Below, one piece after another: positions 1-10,803 of a stretch of 41,076 nucleotides of DNA. Origin of the DNA: Mnemiopsis leidyi (taxonomy: Eukaryota > Ctenophora > Tentaculata > Lobata > Bolinopsidae); contig JH152706.1 in assembly GCA_000226015.1 (NCBI GenBank), positions 17,473 through 58,548 of the forward strand, given 5' to 3'. The translations under genes were made by a program, and so were the position numbers. Position 1 is the first letter of the stretch, and each line of letters begins with the position of its first letter. A model generated the notes under the pieces. The model searched no databases. It worked only from the letters and a program-made list of their open reading frames with translations, and was not told the DNA's origin.

Positions 1-118
1 ATTGAGGCACTGGGACACTGGACACTGGGACACTGGGACACTGGGACACTGGAACACTGGGACACTGGGCCACTGGGACACTGGAGCACTTAGGCACTGG
101 GACAACGGGGGCACTGGG
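1..118. repeat. 8-bp minisatellite (cactggga)n
   Basis: The start of the window is a tandem array with unit cactggga. It is nearly perfect for the first half and decays towards position 118. It runs off the left edge, so its full length is unknown. No coding frame is suggested. Confidence 0.9.
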
Positions 119-120
119 GG

Positions 121-3100
121 CTCTCTTGTAGGGATATGACCTGTACAATTTCTGATTTATAGCTTTCGTTATCAGTATCTATTATTGCGTATATGAGGAT
201 TGAACTTAAAACGTTTAGTCTAAAGAGCAGCATGTGATGAAATTTCAAATGAAACGTTTTAGCCAAATGGTCCACAAATGCTATATAGTCCGAAAAGAGG
301 ACGCTATAACTAGAAAGGAAATAGCCCAATGAGATAACTGTATGCAAATTCTCCATTGTTACTGCAGGTGCGTATACTCTAATATTTCACAACGCATACA
401 TAATTATGCACATATAAATAATATCGTTCTGTATAAAGAAAAATGTCGAAATTGCGAATGATAGAAAACAGGCTGCAGTTTATATTCCAAATTTTTTATT
501 TAAAACTTTTCAAATAGTACAGTGAATTATACACAATGAACAGAAAATATGACGATCAATTTTATAATCAAATGCTCTAAGAAAAGGCCACCCTGTACGA
601 TCTGAGGGGAAGCCAAAACGTCGAATCGTCTGAAAAATTCAGACCTACACAGAATGGTCCCTTTTGCAGAAATACAAAAATCAATTTATATAGAGAAAAT
701 ATGTTTTAAATTAATAACCAAAATTACGATTCAATACTCGAAGACATGACATTATAAAAATAATCCCAAGATCCCACACCCCCAATAACACATAAGGAAA
801 TTTTTTAAATCCTGGCGAATGATAGAAAAACACAAATTATAAATATTAAGACCGGTGTACTCAGAAAGTTGCAGTGTATTAATTGAACAACACGATCCTG
901 CTCTCAAATTTCTGAATGCTATTGATAATCATAAACTACTCCCTAAGTGGTTTAACGTTGCATTGTTTTTATACATGCACAATGGTAGACCGTAGCGGCA
1001 GCTTGACCAAGACCTTACAAAATGTTAGAATGGTTAGCAGAATAATAATCCTGAACACAAAGATGTATACACTTACTCAAAGACAACTGTAGAAAAAATG
1101 TGCTCGTCAAAGGAAACAAAATCAAACCCATGGGATTGCCTCATTTGCTAACAATGGTTCTGTTTGACGGACTTTATACCAGTCTCTGTTGGATGATAAT
1201 ATCCCTGCACTGGTTGCTGATAATATCCCTAGTTGCTAAATTGTATCCCTGGTGACTGAATAATTTGCCTGATTCCTTAATTTTCTAAGTATAGCAAGGA
1301 TGACGGGGATGCACAACGCCCAGTTATTCGAGGAAAAATAATTCAAGAAGATTAAATATAAATCTAGCAGATACCGTGAGGTCTCCCCTCCTAGTCAATC
1401 TCGCTAATAAGGGTGGTTCGTGTCATTTAATTGCTAATATACGCTCGTTTCTGGCTAAGATTCCTTACGCTGCTATGTATAAAGTTACAATCTTTGAGGT
1501 ATTTAGCGGTATGCTCGGATCCGAGTCAGGGCTTCACGCCTGACAAGGGCAGGTGGTCCTAGCTGGAGGACTTAACTTGAAAAATACTTTAAATTGTAAA
1601 CATTCAGCTTCTAAAGTTTACAGTCAAGTATTTGTTTACTTTTTAAACAAACATTTAAGAGTTCTTAAACTTAAAAATTTCGGATGTACGAACATCTCAT
1701 GGAATTTGGAAAGGGTTCCCGTCGTCTTGCCCAATATCATCGTGCCCCAGCGACTCTAACCCTAACCCAGACTCTATCGAAGTGGTCTGTTGTGGAACAG
1801 GACGTCACTGGGGCTAATTCTCTGGGTTACAATGCTCTGGGGCAGGACGTCGGCCACCCATGGAAAGCTACAGCTCCTAGGAGAGGGCGTGCATTTAATT
1901 GAACCTACCGCGATAGTCATTTTGCTCAAATAATGAGGAGTACACCAATTAGATGTTGTGGCGTACAATTTAAACCGGTAATATTCAATTATCATCCAGG
2001 GTACTTAGGCAGCTACTAAGGGCAAGGCGCTGTCTGCTTTATACTGCTAATATAATACTTAATGAGCCACCTTAGTTAAGTCACCTTAGGTTAAGTTATT
2101 TAACTGCATGAAATTGCTCATGACGTTAAAATTTTCTGTAGATCCTCACAATAGGCCATGCATAGTTGGATAAATTAGAATATTAATTATCATCCCATGC
2201 ATAACAGCTGTTAATACTTATGACAAGGACTTAGTCGTAGAATGAATTTTACTTAGTCGTAAAATGAATTTTACCTCGACGATGAATTCAATTCATTTAG
2301 AGGTGCACATGATTAATTATAGCACGCTTGTAGCATGTAGTTCGTACCATACAAAGTAAAGATGGAGGGATAGAAGAATGAGGTTTATTGAGTGATTATG
2401 ACAGATGTCAAAGCTTCAATATCGGAGACAGACAAGAATATTCAGGGGGTGGGGCTACTTATTAGCTCTTACGGGAGTCGGAGAGTTTGATTTTACCCAA
2501 ATATCAGAAACACGAATGATACTCTAAAATCAGGAAACTAAACTTCAAATATTAATATCCAAGTCCTTAGTCAAATATATTTCGGTAAATCATCCTCAGT
2601 GACATAGAACCTAAAAATGAGAAGAAGGTAGTGAAACTCAATCTTACTGGAGTCTTTATTAAGGGATCTCTTAAATTTTACGGGATACTTAAGTTTCTGA
2701 TCGGCAGGTCTGTAGTTTTCAACCAATTTCATTTCTCTGAAACGATTAAAAGTGTTATAAACGATTTAATAAGCACTAATGTTTTGTGGCTGGAGCCAAA
2801 CCAAACGCTAACATGGGAATGAAATTTTACGTTCAACAGACGGAGTGATTACTTCCACTGCGTTGTGAGGATAACTGCAGTACTGAGTACAGTTTAAAAC
2901 CGCAGACCTGCCGTTAAATATCAAATAACAACAAATTTCTCCTCCATAATTAAAGTAATTTGAGTATTCAGAAATTGTACCACACCGTGCTCATAATTTG
3001 ACATGTTGGAGAAATGAATTTGTTTACGGTGGTCGGCTGGTAATGGTCAGTTCTGGGTATAATCAATAAGTGTATGAATGAAGCAACTGCGCATCAAATT

Positions 3101-4156
3101 GCTTCTGTTTGCCAATGGCAATCTCGCAAAACATGCAAATTAAAATATAAATCATAAGAGAATGTAATCAGTCTATTGCTTTGTTTAGCCAAACTGAACA
3201 AGTTCGAGTGATGACGCTCCAGTTAAAGGTACAGGTGTTTTTCCTGCCGCCCGTCCACAAAAGCTATCGAATCGAAATCAAGGGTTACAAAAAATAAGCG
3301 CTATTAATGTTGGTCCCATTTATACTGCTGTCTAACTCGATATCTAGTGTTCAGTTAATTTGTACCATGATGGCTGTGCAAGAGAAATCAAGAGAAGTTT
3401 TGTGATCTGTGTTAACTTAAACTTTTGTGAATGGCTTGTCATTAGATCTGTTGTTAAGGAGGAGGATGTAATGTGTCGTAGTTGTTGATCGTCAGTGTAA
3501 ATCACGTTTCTATGTCTCTCGTCAACATGGACCGAACAAAAGTTTTGGTATATAAGCATTTAACTACGACGTGGAACTGCACTGTACGGGGACTGTGCGT
3601 TGTGGGAAAGTCGCTGCAACCCATGTTCCCCTTTTCCGACGTCCTAGAGACTCAGGAGTGTGACCAAGGTTAACTTTTTTTTCTATCATTTATATTTGAG
3701 TATGGCACTGTCAGAGCCTCAAATCAACTTCTTTATGTCGAAAACACAGATTTAGTAGTTTTAACCTGTTAAAATTTATGCCAAAAAATGGGCGTGGCCG
3801 TTGTTTCCCGATAGAGTTGGGGCCTAATTTTTTGGTTTATTGGACCCACCTAGTGATAGTTTTCACCTTATCTAATCTTCGTTAAAAAGTACACATTGTG
3901 TTACACAAGAATAGTTTTAGATTCAGGATATAGTTTGTCACGCTGTCAATGTTGAATTATTATTTGTTACTGCTACTTTAGGCAGTATTGTCAGGTCAAA
4001 GTAAATTGTTTCATAGAGAATACAAGTTTATCGAAGAACTAAATAACAATCTATACAAATTTTTATAATGATTTCACTCAATTCAGGAGGTTTCCTAAAT
4101 AACTTCCGATTTGTTTATATGGCAATAAAAAAGTTAAAAAAATTCCAACATTTCAG
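121..4156. other. 4-kb stretch without a supportable gene
   Basis: AT-rich sequence with only short open frames that show no family resemblance. Small direct duplications are visible, such as a 23-bp unit around 2231-2275 (ttagtcgta.aatgaatttt) and a gataatatccct repeat near 1194-1232. Because the next feature is the 3' part of a helicase gene, part or all of this may be an intron or introns of that gene. I could not find its upstream exons here. Confidence 0.5.
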
Positions 4157-7100
4157 GAGCAATACTGCTAAGTGTGCTCGGAGGACGAATGAGCGAGGGA
4201 ATAAACTTCAGTGACGATTTGGGACGATGTGTCGTTGTTGTCGGACTTCCCTTCGCCAACCCCTCCGACCCCGTGTTACAGGTAAATACACTGCTGGTCA
4301 TTATTTAGTTACAGGTAAATACTCTGCTCGTCATTATTTAGTTACAGGTAAATACACTGCTGGTCGTTATTTAGTTACAGGTAAATACACTTCACATTTA
4401 GTTAAGTTATAAATATCCAGACCGGTTTATAACCATTTCTAACGTTCCCTGCATTGTACATATAAACAAATTTCTCGTCTGAGTTTCAATTTATGAGTTA
4501 ATGCACACATTGGAGGATGGATTTAGAAACAACTTTATTCTACACAATGTGTCCTTTCTTGTTCTCTAACCTTTAGATCGTCACTATCCGATTTCATAGT
4601 CTCCATTGCCATGATACCAGAATCCTAATCCTATTGTACTTTCTCCAGCATTTTGTGTCCTTCAAACTTTCCAAAATCCGGTCTCTTCTTATAGAAAGCG
4701 TCCCTGATCGGCAGAGGAGACAGCTTGAGGAGGAAGTTGATGAGACGAAGTGAGTTGGGTATCATGACAACATCCTTGTCCTCCCTGATACCTTGAATCG
4801 CTGCGCGGACTAGGAACTCCGGCTCCATTGGGTTGGTCTGATCCTCTATACCGGCTATCAGCTTTGTTCTCACAAACCAGGGGCACACCGCTGTGAACTT
4901 GACATTGGTGCACGCGTGCTGGTTCCGCAGCTGCGCCAGAGTGTGGATTGCTCCTGCTTTGCCAGCACAGTAGTCGGTTATGGCACCCTGGAGTGGCATG
5001 AGGCCGAGCATGGAGGCAATGTTGACCACGTGACCTTGGTCAAGACGGAGCATGTCGGGAAGGAAGAGCTTGATGGTCCACAATCCTGACACCAAGTTCA
5101 CCATCAGAGAGTGCTGGATCTGGTTCAGGGACATGTCCTCGATGTTCCCACCGAACACCACCCCAGCATTGTTGATCAGCACTGTTATCACGCACCCAGA
5201 CTCACAGATCTCCTTGTGAACTTTCTCCACTTCCTCGCTCTTCGTCAGGTCGCACGTGTAAGCGTGGGCTCCGTGTCCAGCTGCACGCAGAGTCCCCACA
5301 ACACCTTCAACCAGCTCCTTGTTGATGTCCAGACAATGCACTGTGTTACCAAGCTCCGCGAACTGTCGCGCGAACTCCGCGCCGATACCTTGACCTGCAC
5401 CGGTTATTAGCACGTTCTGATTAGTTATTGGTTTACAAGGTCGGCTACGAAACAGGAAGTAGTAGAGTTCCAAGAGAAGGTAGAGAGGTAGACGCAGTAT
5501 TGCTAGGAAGAGTGCTACTGGATCCATCCTGTTTAGAGTTAGTGGTTGGTCAGCAGGCTACAGGAGACAGATGGTAATCTGCGAATGTTCACAAATTTAC
5601 TAAGATATCAAACTTGGGTGAACATTTTAGAACTAACAGTTACATTCAGAATAAGAGAACAAATCAATACAAACGTTAACGCTGTATCTTGTACAACATG
5701 AAGACTGCATGAACTGTCTGTATTGTAGGTGAAGACTGTATAGTGTTGTTTTAACCAGACAGTCTCAAATACAATATTATATACTATATACAACAACTAA
5801 ACTACAATTACAACGATTCGACCGACAGCACAAAGCTGTGTTGGAAATGAATCAGTTAGGATATAAAAGGCTCGTTGATATTGCATCTTGTAATTTTGTG
5901 TCATAGCCGTTCTTGTATTCTAGTAAAATGTATGCGGGAGAGCGGCTACTTCATTTTGATTTCACATATTAATTAGTTTATGACTAAGCACATTGCACAT
6001 ATATCAGGAACCCAGTACGTATTAATTTTCTGTTATGCAACGAGGTATATATCCCAAACTTTTTTATTTTAACATTACACACCCAACAAGGACAAAAAAC
6101 AAAATCTAAAACAACAAAAAATATTTTAGATCGACTTATTGATTGATTTGTTCAGCCGAATTGCGTAAGCTTGAATAAGCTGTACCAATTACTCAGCACT
6201 AACTGAATAGCGCTGACAAATTGTATAGTTTTTGTTTATAGACATACAGAAACAAATATCATTCCGGCTCTTTGCAAGCAAAACCGTCGGGAAAGTTTGT
6301 CACGTCTGATCGTGCTAGCCGTGCCAAGAAAGAGGAATCCCACCAAATTCTTTATGTGTAGAATTAGAGAAGGATAGATGTAGACCGACACCTGTGTTAT
6401 TGTGGGTTTACTGGTTCAACTTCTGTGTTTGTGTATATTCCTATATTGCTATAGAGTCAGAATGACGGAAATGCTTCTTGCTTGGCTATTATTAGCTATT
6501 TCTATTACCATGTGAAAATTAGGTCGCAGCCTGTATACATTTATATATGTTAACTGCATTTCTGATTACTCATTTCTTAGTAAGTACTTAATATTCAGAG
6601 TTCTGTATTAGTAAACCAGGAAGTGAACTAAAAAGTGTATATTTCAGGAGAAGATGCGGTATTTAGACAACAAACTAAAAAGTGTTTATTTCAGGAGAAG
6701 ATGCGGTATTTAGACAGCACAATAAAAAGTGTTAATTTCAGGAGAAGATGCGGTATTTAGACAGCACACTAAAAAGTGTTTATTTCAGGAGAAGATGCGG
6801 TATTTAGACTGCACACTAAAAAGTGTTTATTTCAGGAGAAGATGCGGTATTTAGACAGCACACTAAAAAGTGTTTATTTCAGGAGAAGATGCGGTATTTA
6901 GACAGCACACTAAAGAGCACCGAAGAAGGACGGACTCCCGGACAAACCTACTATGAGAACAAGTGTATGAAGTCAGTCAACCAGGCGATAGGCAGAGCTA
7001 TCAGGCACGCCAACGACTTTGCTTCTATAGTCCTTCTCGACAAGAGGTGAGAAGTGTGGCTTTATTTCTGTCAGGGTGGATCAATTTGGGAATTTTCTAG

Positions 7101-7257
7101 AAAATAATCGCTGATATCCTACAGATACGGGACTGAGCGGATTAACAAGAAACTGCCAGCTTGGATAAGGAAACATCTCCGACATTCCAGCAGTCTACAA
7201 CACACCTCTCAAACTGTCAGGGACTTCTTTGAAGAGAGAAGGGAAGATACAGTGTAA
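4157..7257 (+). CDS. DDX11: DDX11/CHL1-type DNA helicase, last three exons (5' partial)
   Basis: Three exons join in frame: 4157-4281, 6883-7046 and 7125-7257 (TAA). The first begins in phase 1 and encodes the conserved segment with [17 protein letters not shown] and [11 protein letters not shown]. The second starts [10 protein letters not shown] and holds the helicase motif VI region ([20 protein letters not shown]). The third holds LPAWIRK and ends at TAA. These match the C-terminal quarter of DDX11/CHL1, an XPD-like superfamily 2 iron-sulfur helicase that acts in sister-chromatid cohesion and replication-fork repair. Motif VI arginines are present. Walker A, the Fe-S cysteines and DEAH lie upstream and were not found in 1-4156. 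The middle intron (4282-6882) contains an opposite-strand dehydrogenase gene, and both its splice sites lie in tandem repeats. Exon phases (0, then 2) agree throughout. Confidence 0.9.
4276..4386 (+). repeat. 33-bp x ~4 tandem repeat carrying the 5' splice site of the DDX11 intron
   Basis: The motif ttacag|gtaaata recurs at 4276, 4309, 4342 and 4375, exactly 33 bp apart. The first copy is the real exon end (…Leu-Gln) and donor. Each later copy repeats the last six exon bases plus the donor. The unit is a multiple of three, but every unit contains an in-frame TAG (ATT ATT TAG), so only the first donor keeps the protein open. Confidence 0.95.
4631..5527 (-). CDS. SDR16C-type short-chain dehydrogenase/reductase
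   Basis: A 298-residue intronless protein of the classical SDR fold. It has an N-terminal hydrophobic anchor (residues ~5-27), then the NAD(P)-binding glycine motif TGAGQGIG (~42-49) and an Asp at the end of the second strand (CLDIN), which favours NAD. The structural NNAG motif, a catalytic serine in NIAS, the catalytic YCAGK (Tyr/Lys) and the VCPWFVRTK loop follow. Length, membrane anchor and motif spacing fit the SDR16C group (RDH10, SDR16C5, HSD17B11, DHRS3), endoplasmic reticulum or lipid-droplet enzymes that oxidise or reduce retinoids or steroids. The exact substrate cannot be read from sequence. The ATG at 5525-5527 follows no in-frame competing start. The gene lies wholly inside the DDX11 intron on the other strand. 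Lack of introns could mean an old retrocopy. Confidence 0.9.
   Translation of the reverse strand: MDPVALFLAILRLPLYLLLELYYFLFRSRPCKPITNQNVLITGAGQGIGAEFARQFAELGNTVHCLDINKELVEGVVGTLRAAGHGAHAYTCDLTKSEEVEKVHKEICESGCVITVLINNAGVVFGGNIEDMSLNQIQHSLMVNLVSGLWTIKLFLPDMLRLDQGHVVNIASMLGLMPLQGAITDYCAGKAGAIHTLAQLRNQHACTNVKFTAVCPWFVRTKLIAGIEDQTNPMEPEFLVRAAIQGIREDKDVVMIPNSLRLINFLLKLSPLPIRDAFYKKRPDFGKFEGHKMLEKVQ
5528..6634. other. Upstream region of the SDR gene, inside the DDX11 intron
   Basis: No coding segment supported. It must hold the promoter of the minus-strand dehydrogenase and the right-hand part of the DDX11 intron. I see no clear TATA element and no long repeat before the 47-bp array. Confidence 0.5.
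6635..6917 (+). repeat. 47-bp x 6 tandem repeat carrying the 3' splice site of the DDX11 intron
   Basis: The block tttcag|gagaagatgcgg starts exon-like sequence at 6648, 6695, 6742, 6789, 6836 and 6883, each exactly 47 bp apart. Each unit contains the polypyrimidine end, AG acceptor and about 33 bases of exon (Glu-Lys-Met-Arg-Tyr-Leu-Asp…). Only the last copy runs on into the conserved helicase exon. Because 47 is not a multiple of three, entering at any earlier acceptor shifts frame in the next unit and meets TAG (GGT ATT TAG) after about 21 codons. Confidence 0.95.
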
Positions 7258-8164
7258 AACATAAAAGTAACCATGCCTTCATACCTGATAAACGGTTTGG
7301 ACTGTTTGTTTGGGCCGACTTTTTTCGCTTATTTGTTACAAAAGTTTAAGCAATGGTTTTGTGTTAACTTATTAGATAATTTAGCAAAGATCACACCAAG
7401 CCTCGATTGAAAGTTTCAACTTACAAACGCATGGCTATATTAAGTTGGATAGTTCCCCGCCAAAAGTTCATACTAATGCACCAAAAACACTCTTAACTTA
7501 TGCACTAAAATCGCTCTCTTAAAAATATTCAGTGCAAAAAAAACAGAGAATATGGCACTGGAACTTTCCTCAACAAAACAAATTCTATAACGAACTAAAC
7601 ACAAGCTAAAAACAAATTCTATAACACTGGTTGACAGATTAACAATAGATCATAACGATAGTATCTGCTCTAATGTATTATCCTCTAGGCCCTGACCAAC
7701 TCAGTGCCGAGCGTTAAACTTCTAGTAGATGTTTAACTCGATAATTTTGTTACAGTGCTTCTGTCTACCTTGGTTATACTGTCAACCTAGATGTTAACAT
7801 AGAAACACCTAAACATGAAACCCGGCTCTCTCTCTCAATATGTTTTCTCCCAGAAGATTCCTGAGTCCTTGGACTCAGTTTTAAAAGAAGTATATTCCAC
7901 CCGTTATCAGTGGTGGATCAGGTTTTTATTTCTATTTCGCCTTTTCAATGTCTGTTTTTATTTAATAGCTTTTAAAGAATCTCCGCATTTTTAATAAAAT
8001 TTTCATTTTAATCTATTGCATTTGCAAAACGCAACTTATTCTATGTGTATCTATTAACATGCAAAACGCAACTGACTCTATGTGTATCAATTAACATGCC
8101 CCAGATCAATGTTCACGTATTGTATGAACCAAACTAAACTAGGATTTTGACGCACGAAGACGAA
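7258..8164. other. Intergenic, DDX11 to FGGY
   Basis: AT-rich spacer with no supportable gene. A ~38-bp imperfect direct duplication (gcaaaacgcaact…ctatgtgtat) lies at about 8025-8098. Both flanking genes are on the plus strand, so it holds the 3' end of one and the promoter of the next. Confidence 0.6.
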
Positions 8165-9769
8165 ATGACCCAAACTGACGACACGGTCTGCTATTACGTC
8201 GGGGTAGACGTAGGGACAGGGAGCGCACGTGCAAGTTTGTGTGACGTCACAGGGCGCGAGCACGCCACCAGTTCTCGCCCCCTGACGGTGTACAACCCCC
8301 TGCCTGATCACTACGAACAGAGTTGTACTGAGATATGGGGGGCGGTGTGTGGGGTGGTGAGGGACGTGACCCAGGGGGTCGGTGTGGAGAGTGTATGTGG
8401 TATAGGGTTTGACGCTACCTGCTCCCTAGTTCTAGTCGATAGTTCTGGGGAACCTCTGTCTATATCTCTCAGTGAGGGGGAGAACAACAATTGTCTTATG
8501 TGGATGGATCACAGAGCGGAGAGAGAAACTGAATTAGTGAACCAGTGTAAATCTTGTGTTACTGATTATGTGGGAGGGGGCTTCAGTCCTGAACAACAAC
8601 CTCCCAAGCTACTCTGGTTAAAGAAGAACCTCCCAGATACTTGGTCTAGAGCAGCACATTTGTTCGACCTGCCTGACTGGCTGACGTACCGGGCTACCGG
8701 GCAGACGGCCAGATCTCTGTGTTCGGTGACTTGCAAGTGGGGGTATGTTCTAGAGAGAGGTGGGTGGGATAAGGAGTTCCTCAAGGAGGTAAACTTGGAG
8801 GACTTGGCAGAGCTGGACAAGTTGGGAACCTGTATCTGCTCCCCAGGTGAGAGTGTGTCTGGTGGGTTGTCCGATCAGGCGGCTACCGAGCTGGGACTCA
8901 GACCCGGTACTTCCGTCGCTGTCTCCATGATAGACGCCCACGCAGGGACACTAGCGCTACTCCGCTGCGCTCCCAGCCCTGTTTGTGAAACGCTCTGCAT
9001 CATATCGGGAACCAGCACGTGCATCATGGCGCTGAGTCGCACTAAAACCTGGGTGCCAGGGGTATGGGGGCCCTACCAGGGGGCTGTCTTACCAGACATC
9101 TGGTTGTATGAGGGGGGACAGACAGCTGCGGGCAGCGCGCTTGACCACATAGTGCGCTCCCACCCTGCACACACTGCTGAAATGACGTACTCCAAACTGA
9201 ACTCTTACTTGGGAGCTAGTTTGACCGACCCTGCTCTACACACCCGAACACGTGACGTACACGTGGTACCCGATCTCCATGGTAACAGGTCTCCTCTAGC
9301 TCTCCCCTGGTTCAGGGGCATGGTCTCGGGCCTCGATCTCAACTCCTCGCTCGACAACCTCCACACTACGTATCTCGCAACTGTACAAGGTCTCGCGCTA
9401 GGTGTACGTCTGGTCATTGAGAAGTTGAAGAAACACGGACTGAAGTTTTCCTACATCACTTTGTGTGGAGGTCTGGCTGATAACCCGCTTTATCTCCACG
9501 TGCTGGCTACTGTCACCAAGTTACCTGTTGTAGTTCCACGTGGAGGCAATATGATGTGTATTCGCGCGGCACTTTTAGCGCAGTGCGCCGCGGAGAACTG
9601 CTCTCCCACTGAGAAATTGGAGTCTGGCAAAGGTGGTGCAGATTATGTTTCATATTGTCCGATTCCCGAGCTTGTCAAGTATTATCAACAAAAGTTTGAA
9701 GTTTACAGACATATGGTGGACGATCAACTCAAATACAGAGAATTGATGAAGTTGGATAGTTCTGGTTAG
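8165..9769 (+). CDS. FGGY: FGGY-family carbohydrate kinase
   Basis: Intronless, 534 residues from the ATG at 8165. The open frame runs a few codons further upstream without another ATG. It begins with the ATP-binding phosphate motif GVDVGTGSARASL (~13-25). Next come WMDHRA and DLPDWLTYRATG in the first FGGY domain, the catalytic-base region SMIDAHAGTL, ISGTSTC, and the C-terminal LCGGLADNPLY signature. This matches animal FGGY (FGGY carbohydrate kinase domain-containing protein, yeast YDR109C type), which phosphorylates D-ribulose in the cytosol. Length is close to the vertebrate protein (~550). The C-terminal loop that is usually G-A-A-rich reads MMCIRAALLAQ here, a possible substrate-binding difference. 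No introns are seen, unlike most neighbours. Confidence 0.93.
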   Translation: MTQTDDTVCYYVGVDVGTGSARASLCDVTGREHATSSRPLTVYNPLPDHYEQSCTEIWGAVCGVVRDVTQGVGVESVCGIGFDATCSLVLVDSSGEPLSISLSEGENNNCLMWMDHRAERETELVNQCKSCVTDYVGGGFSPEQQPPKLLWLKKNLPDTWSRAAHLFDLPDWLTYRATGQTARSLCSVTCKWGYVLERGGWDKEFLKEVNLEDLAELDKLGTCICSPGESVSGGLSDQAATELGLRPGTSVAVSMIDAHAGTLALLRCAPSPVCETLCIISGTSTCIMALSRTKTWVPGVWGPYQGAVLPDIWLYEGGQTAAGSALDHIVRSHPAHTAEMTYSKLNSYLGASLTDPALHTRTRDVHVVPDLHGNRSPLALPWFRGMVSGLDLNSSLDNLHTTYLATVQGLALGVRLVIEKLKKHGLKFSYITLCGGLADNPLYLHVLATVTKLPVVVPRGGNMMCIRAALLAQCAAENCSPTEKLESGKGGADYVSYCPIPELVKYYQQKFEVYRHMVDDQLKYRELMKLDSSG

Positions 9770-10803
9770 AGATTTCTATTAAGCGTATCATAACATAAGT
9801 ATGATAAGTATGTCTTTGTGCGACTCTATTCCTCTTATCGAAGTGTAGAACTGAGAAGATAACCTATAATTGTTTAAGAATTGTTGTCAAATTTTTGTTT
9901 TTTATCAATTTTAGTTCTTATTCTGTCATCCACTTTCGGAATGAACTGTATTCTTAGAAGATTTGGTTTGTTTAAAATGCGGTTAACATTTCCGGGATGG
10001 CGGGATTTATACAAACCAGGAAAATTAAACGTGACTGGTACAACTATGCATCGTGTACACTGTGCACCTGTGTACATGTTGTGTGGTGGCTTATTTACTG
10101 GTATCCGATGTCAGTCCGGAAACCTGCTTCCGGTTGGAATTTTGGATATTTCTTTGCTCTGATCGCAGTGATGAAATTGAGAGACCTGTCCGGCCGGAAA
10201 AATTTCAAACTTTTTCATGCTCGATTTAGTAGCAAATATCAAACACAAGGAAAGATTTATGATGAAAGATATACCCCTCTCTTTTGCTCTTTTAACCTAA
10301 GACCATACTCGTTAGGATCATTTCTACAGTATGTGTCCCACCTTAGTCTTCTACAATAGACAACCGATTCAGTCACGATGATGATGTTGCCCTTTGCTCC
10401 TGAGCAGGAAACTTGCTACTCACTGTAGCTTTGATGACTGTTCACCTGAAGCCCTGTGCTGATGGGAGGGAGCAAAGGCAGCCTGAGTGGCCCATTTAAC
10501 ATTTAATAAATAAACAAGCTGAGCACGCACATGCTCGTCGCTGATGTACGAAGGTCTGCTGCTTTAGTCTCGCTGTGGAATGGGTTGTAACACTCAACAC
10601 CGCTTAAGTGCCAGAATGTACAGTTTGATGACGTATTGCAATACTTGAAGTTAAACAATTATGTGCAAGGCTCTGTGAGTGTGTACCAGACCGAATTTGT
10701 CATTGCTTCTCAACTGTTCACTGATAAATAATGCTTTAAATGATTTAGGAACAAGTTATTCCCGATGATTACTCCCAATTAACCAACTACCCAACCTAGC
10801 TGA
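9770..10803. other. Intergenic, FGGY to SCFD2
   Basis: Open frames of 93-120 codons occur here (around 9881-10359) but show no homology, no splice context and low-complexity composition, so I do not call them. The segment around 10370-10500 (tttgctcctgagcagg, gatgggagggagcaaagg) looks like decayed dispersed repeat. Confidence 0.5.

Noticed and set aside
1740-1770. Telomere-like ccctaaccctaaccc
   Set aside because: Only about two units; too short to mean anything.
3482-3673. Possible DDX11 exon ending at 3668 (caag|gttaac) upstream of 4157
   Set aside because: The donor phase would fit (Gln-Gly-Ala), but the residues before it show no resemblance to the DDX11 segment expected there, so I did not add it to the gene.
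4860-4910. Loss of the SDR 'PG' motif (CPW instead of CPG)
   Set aside because: Members of the SDR16C group normally have other residues after the Pro here, so this is not a defect.
6635-6917. CRISPR-like repeat array
   Set aside because: Units are directly adjacent without unique spacers, period 47 throughout, and they contain exon sequence. The genome is animal.
6823-7050. Independent 75-codon gene
   Set aside because: It is the DDX11 exon read through its repeated acceptor; the upstream part is intron.
9881-10359. 93- and 120-codon open frames after FGGY
   Set aside because: No homology, biased composition, overlapping frames with different starts and no splice context.
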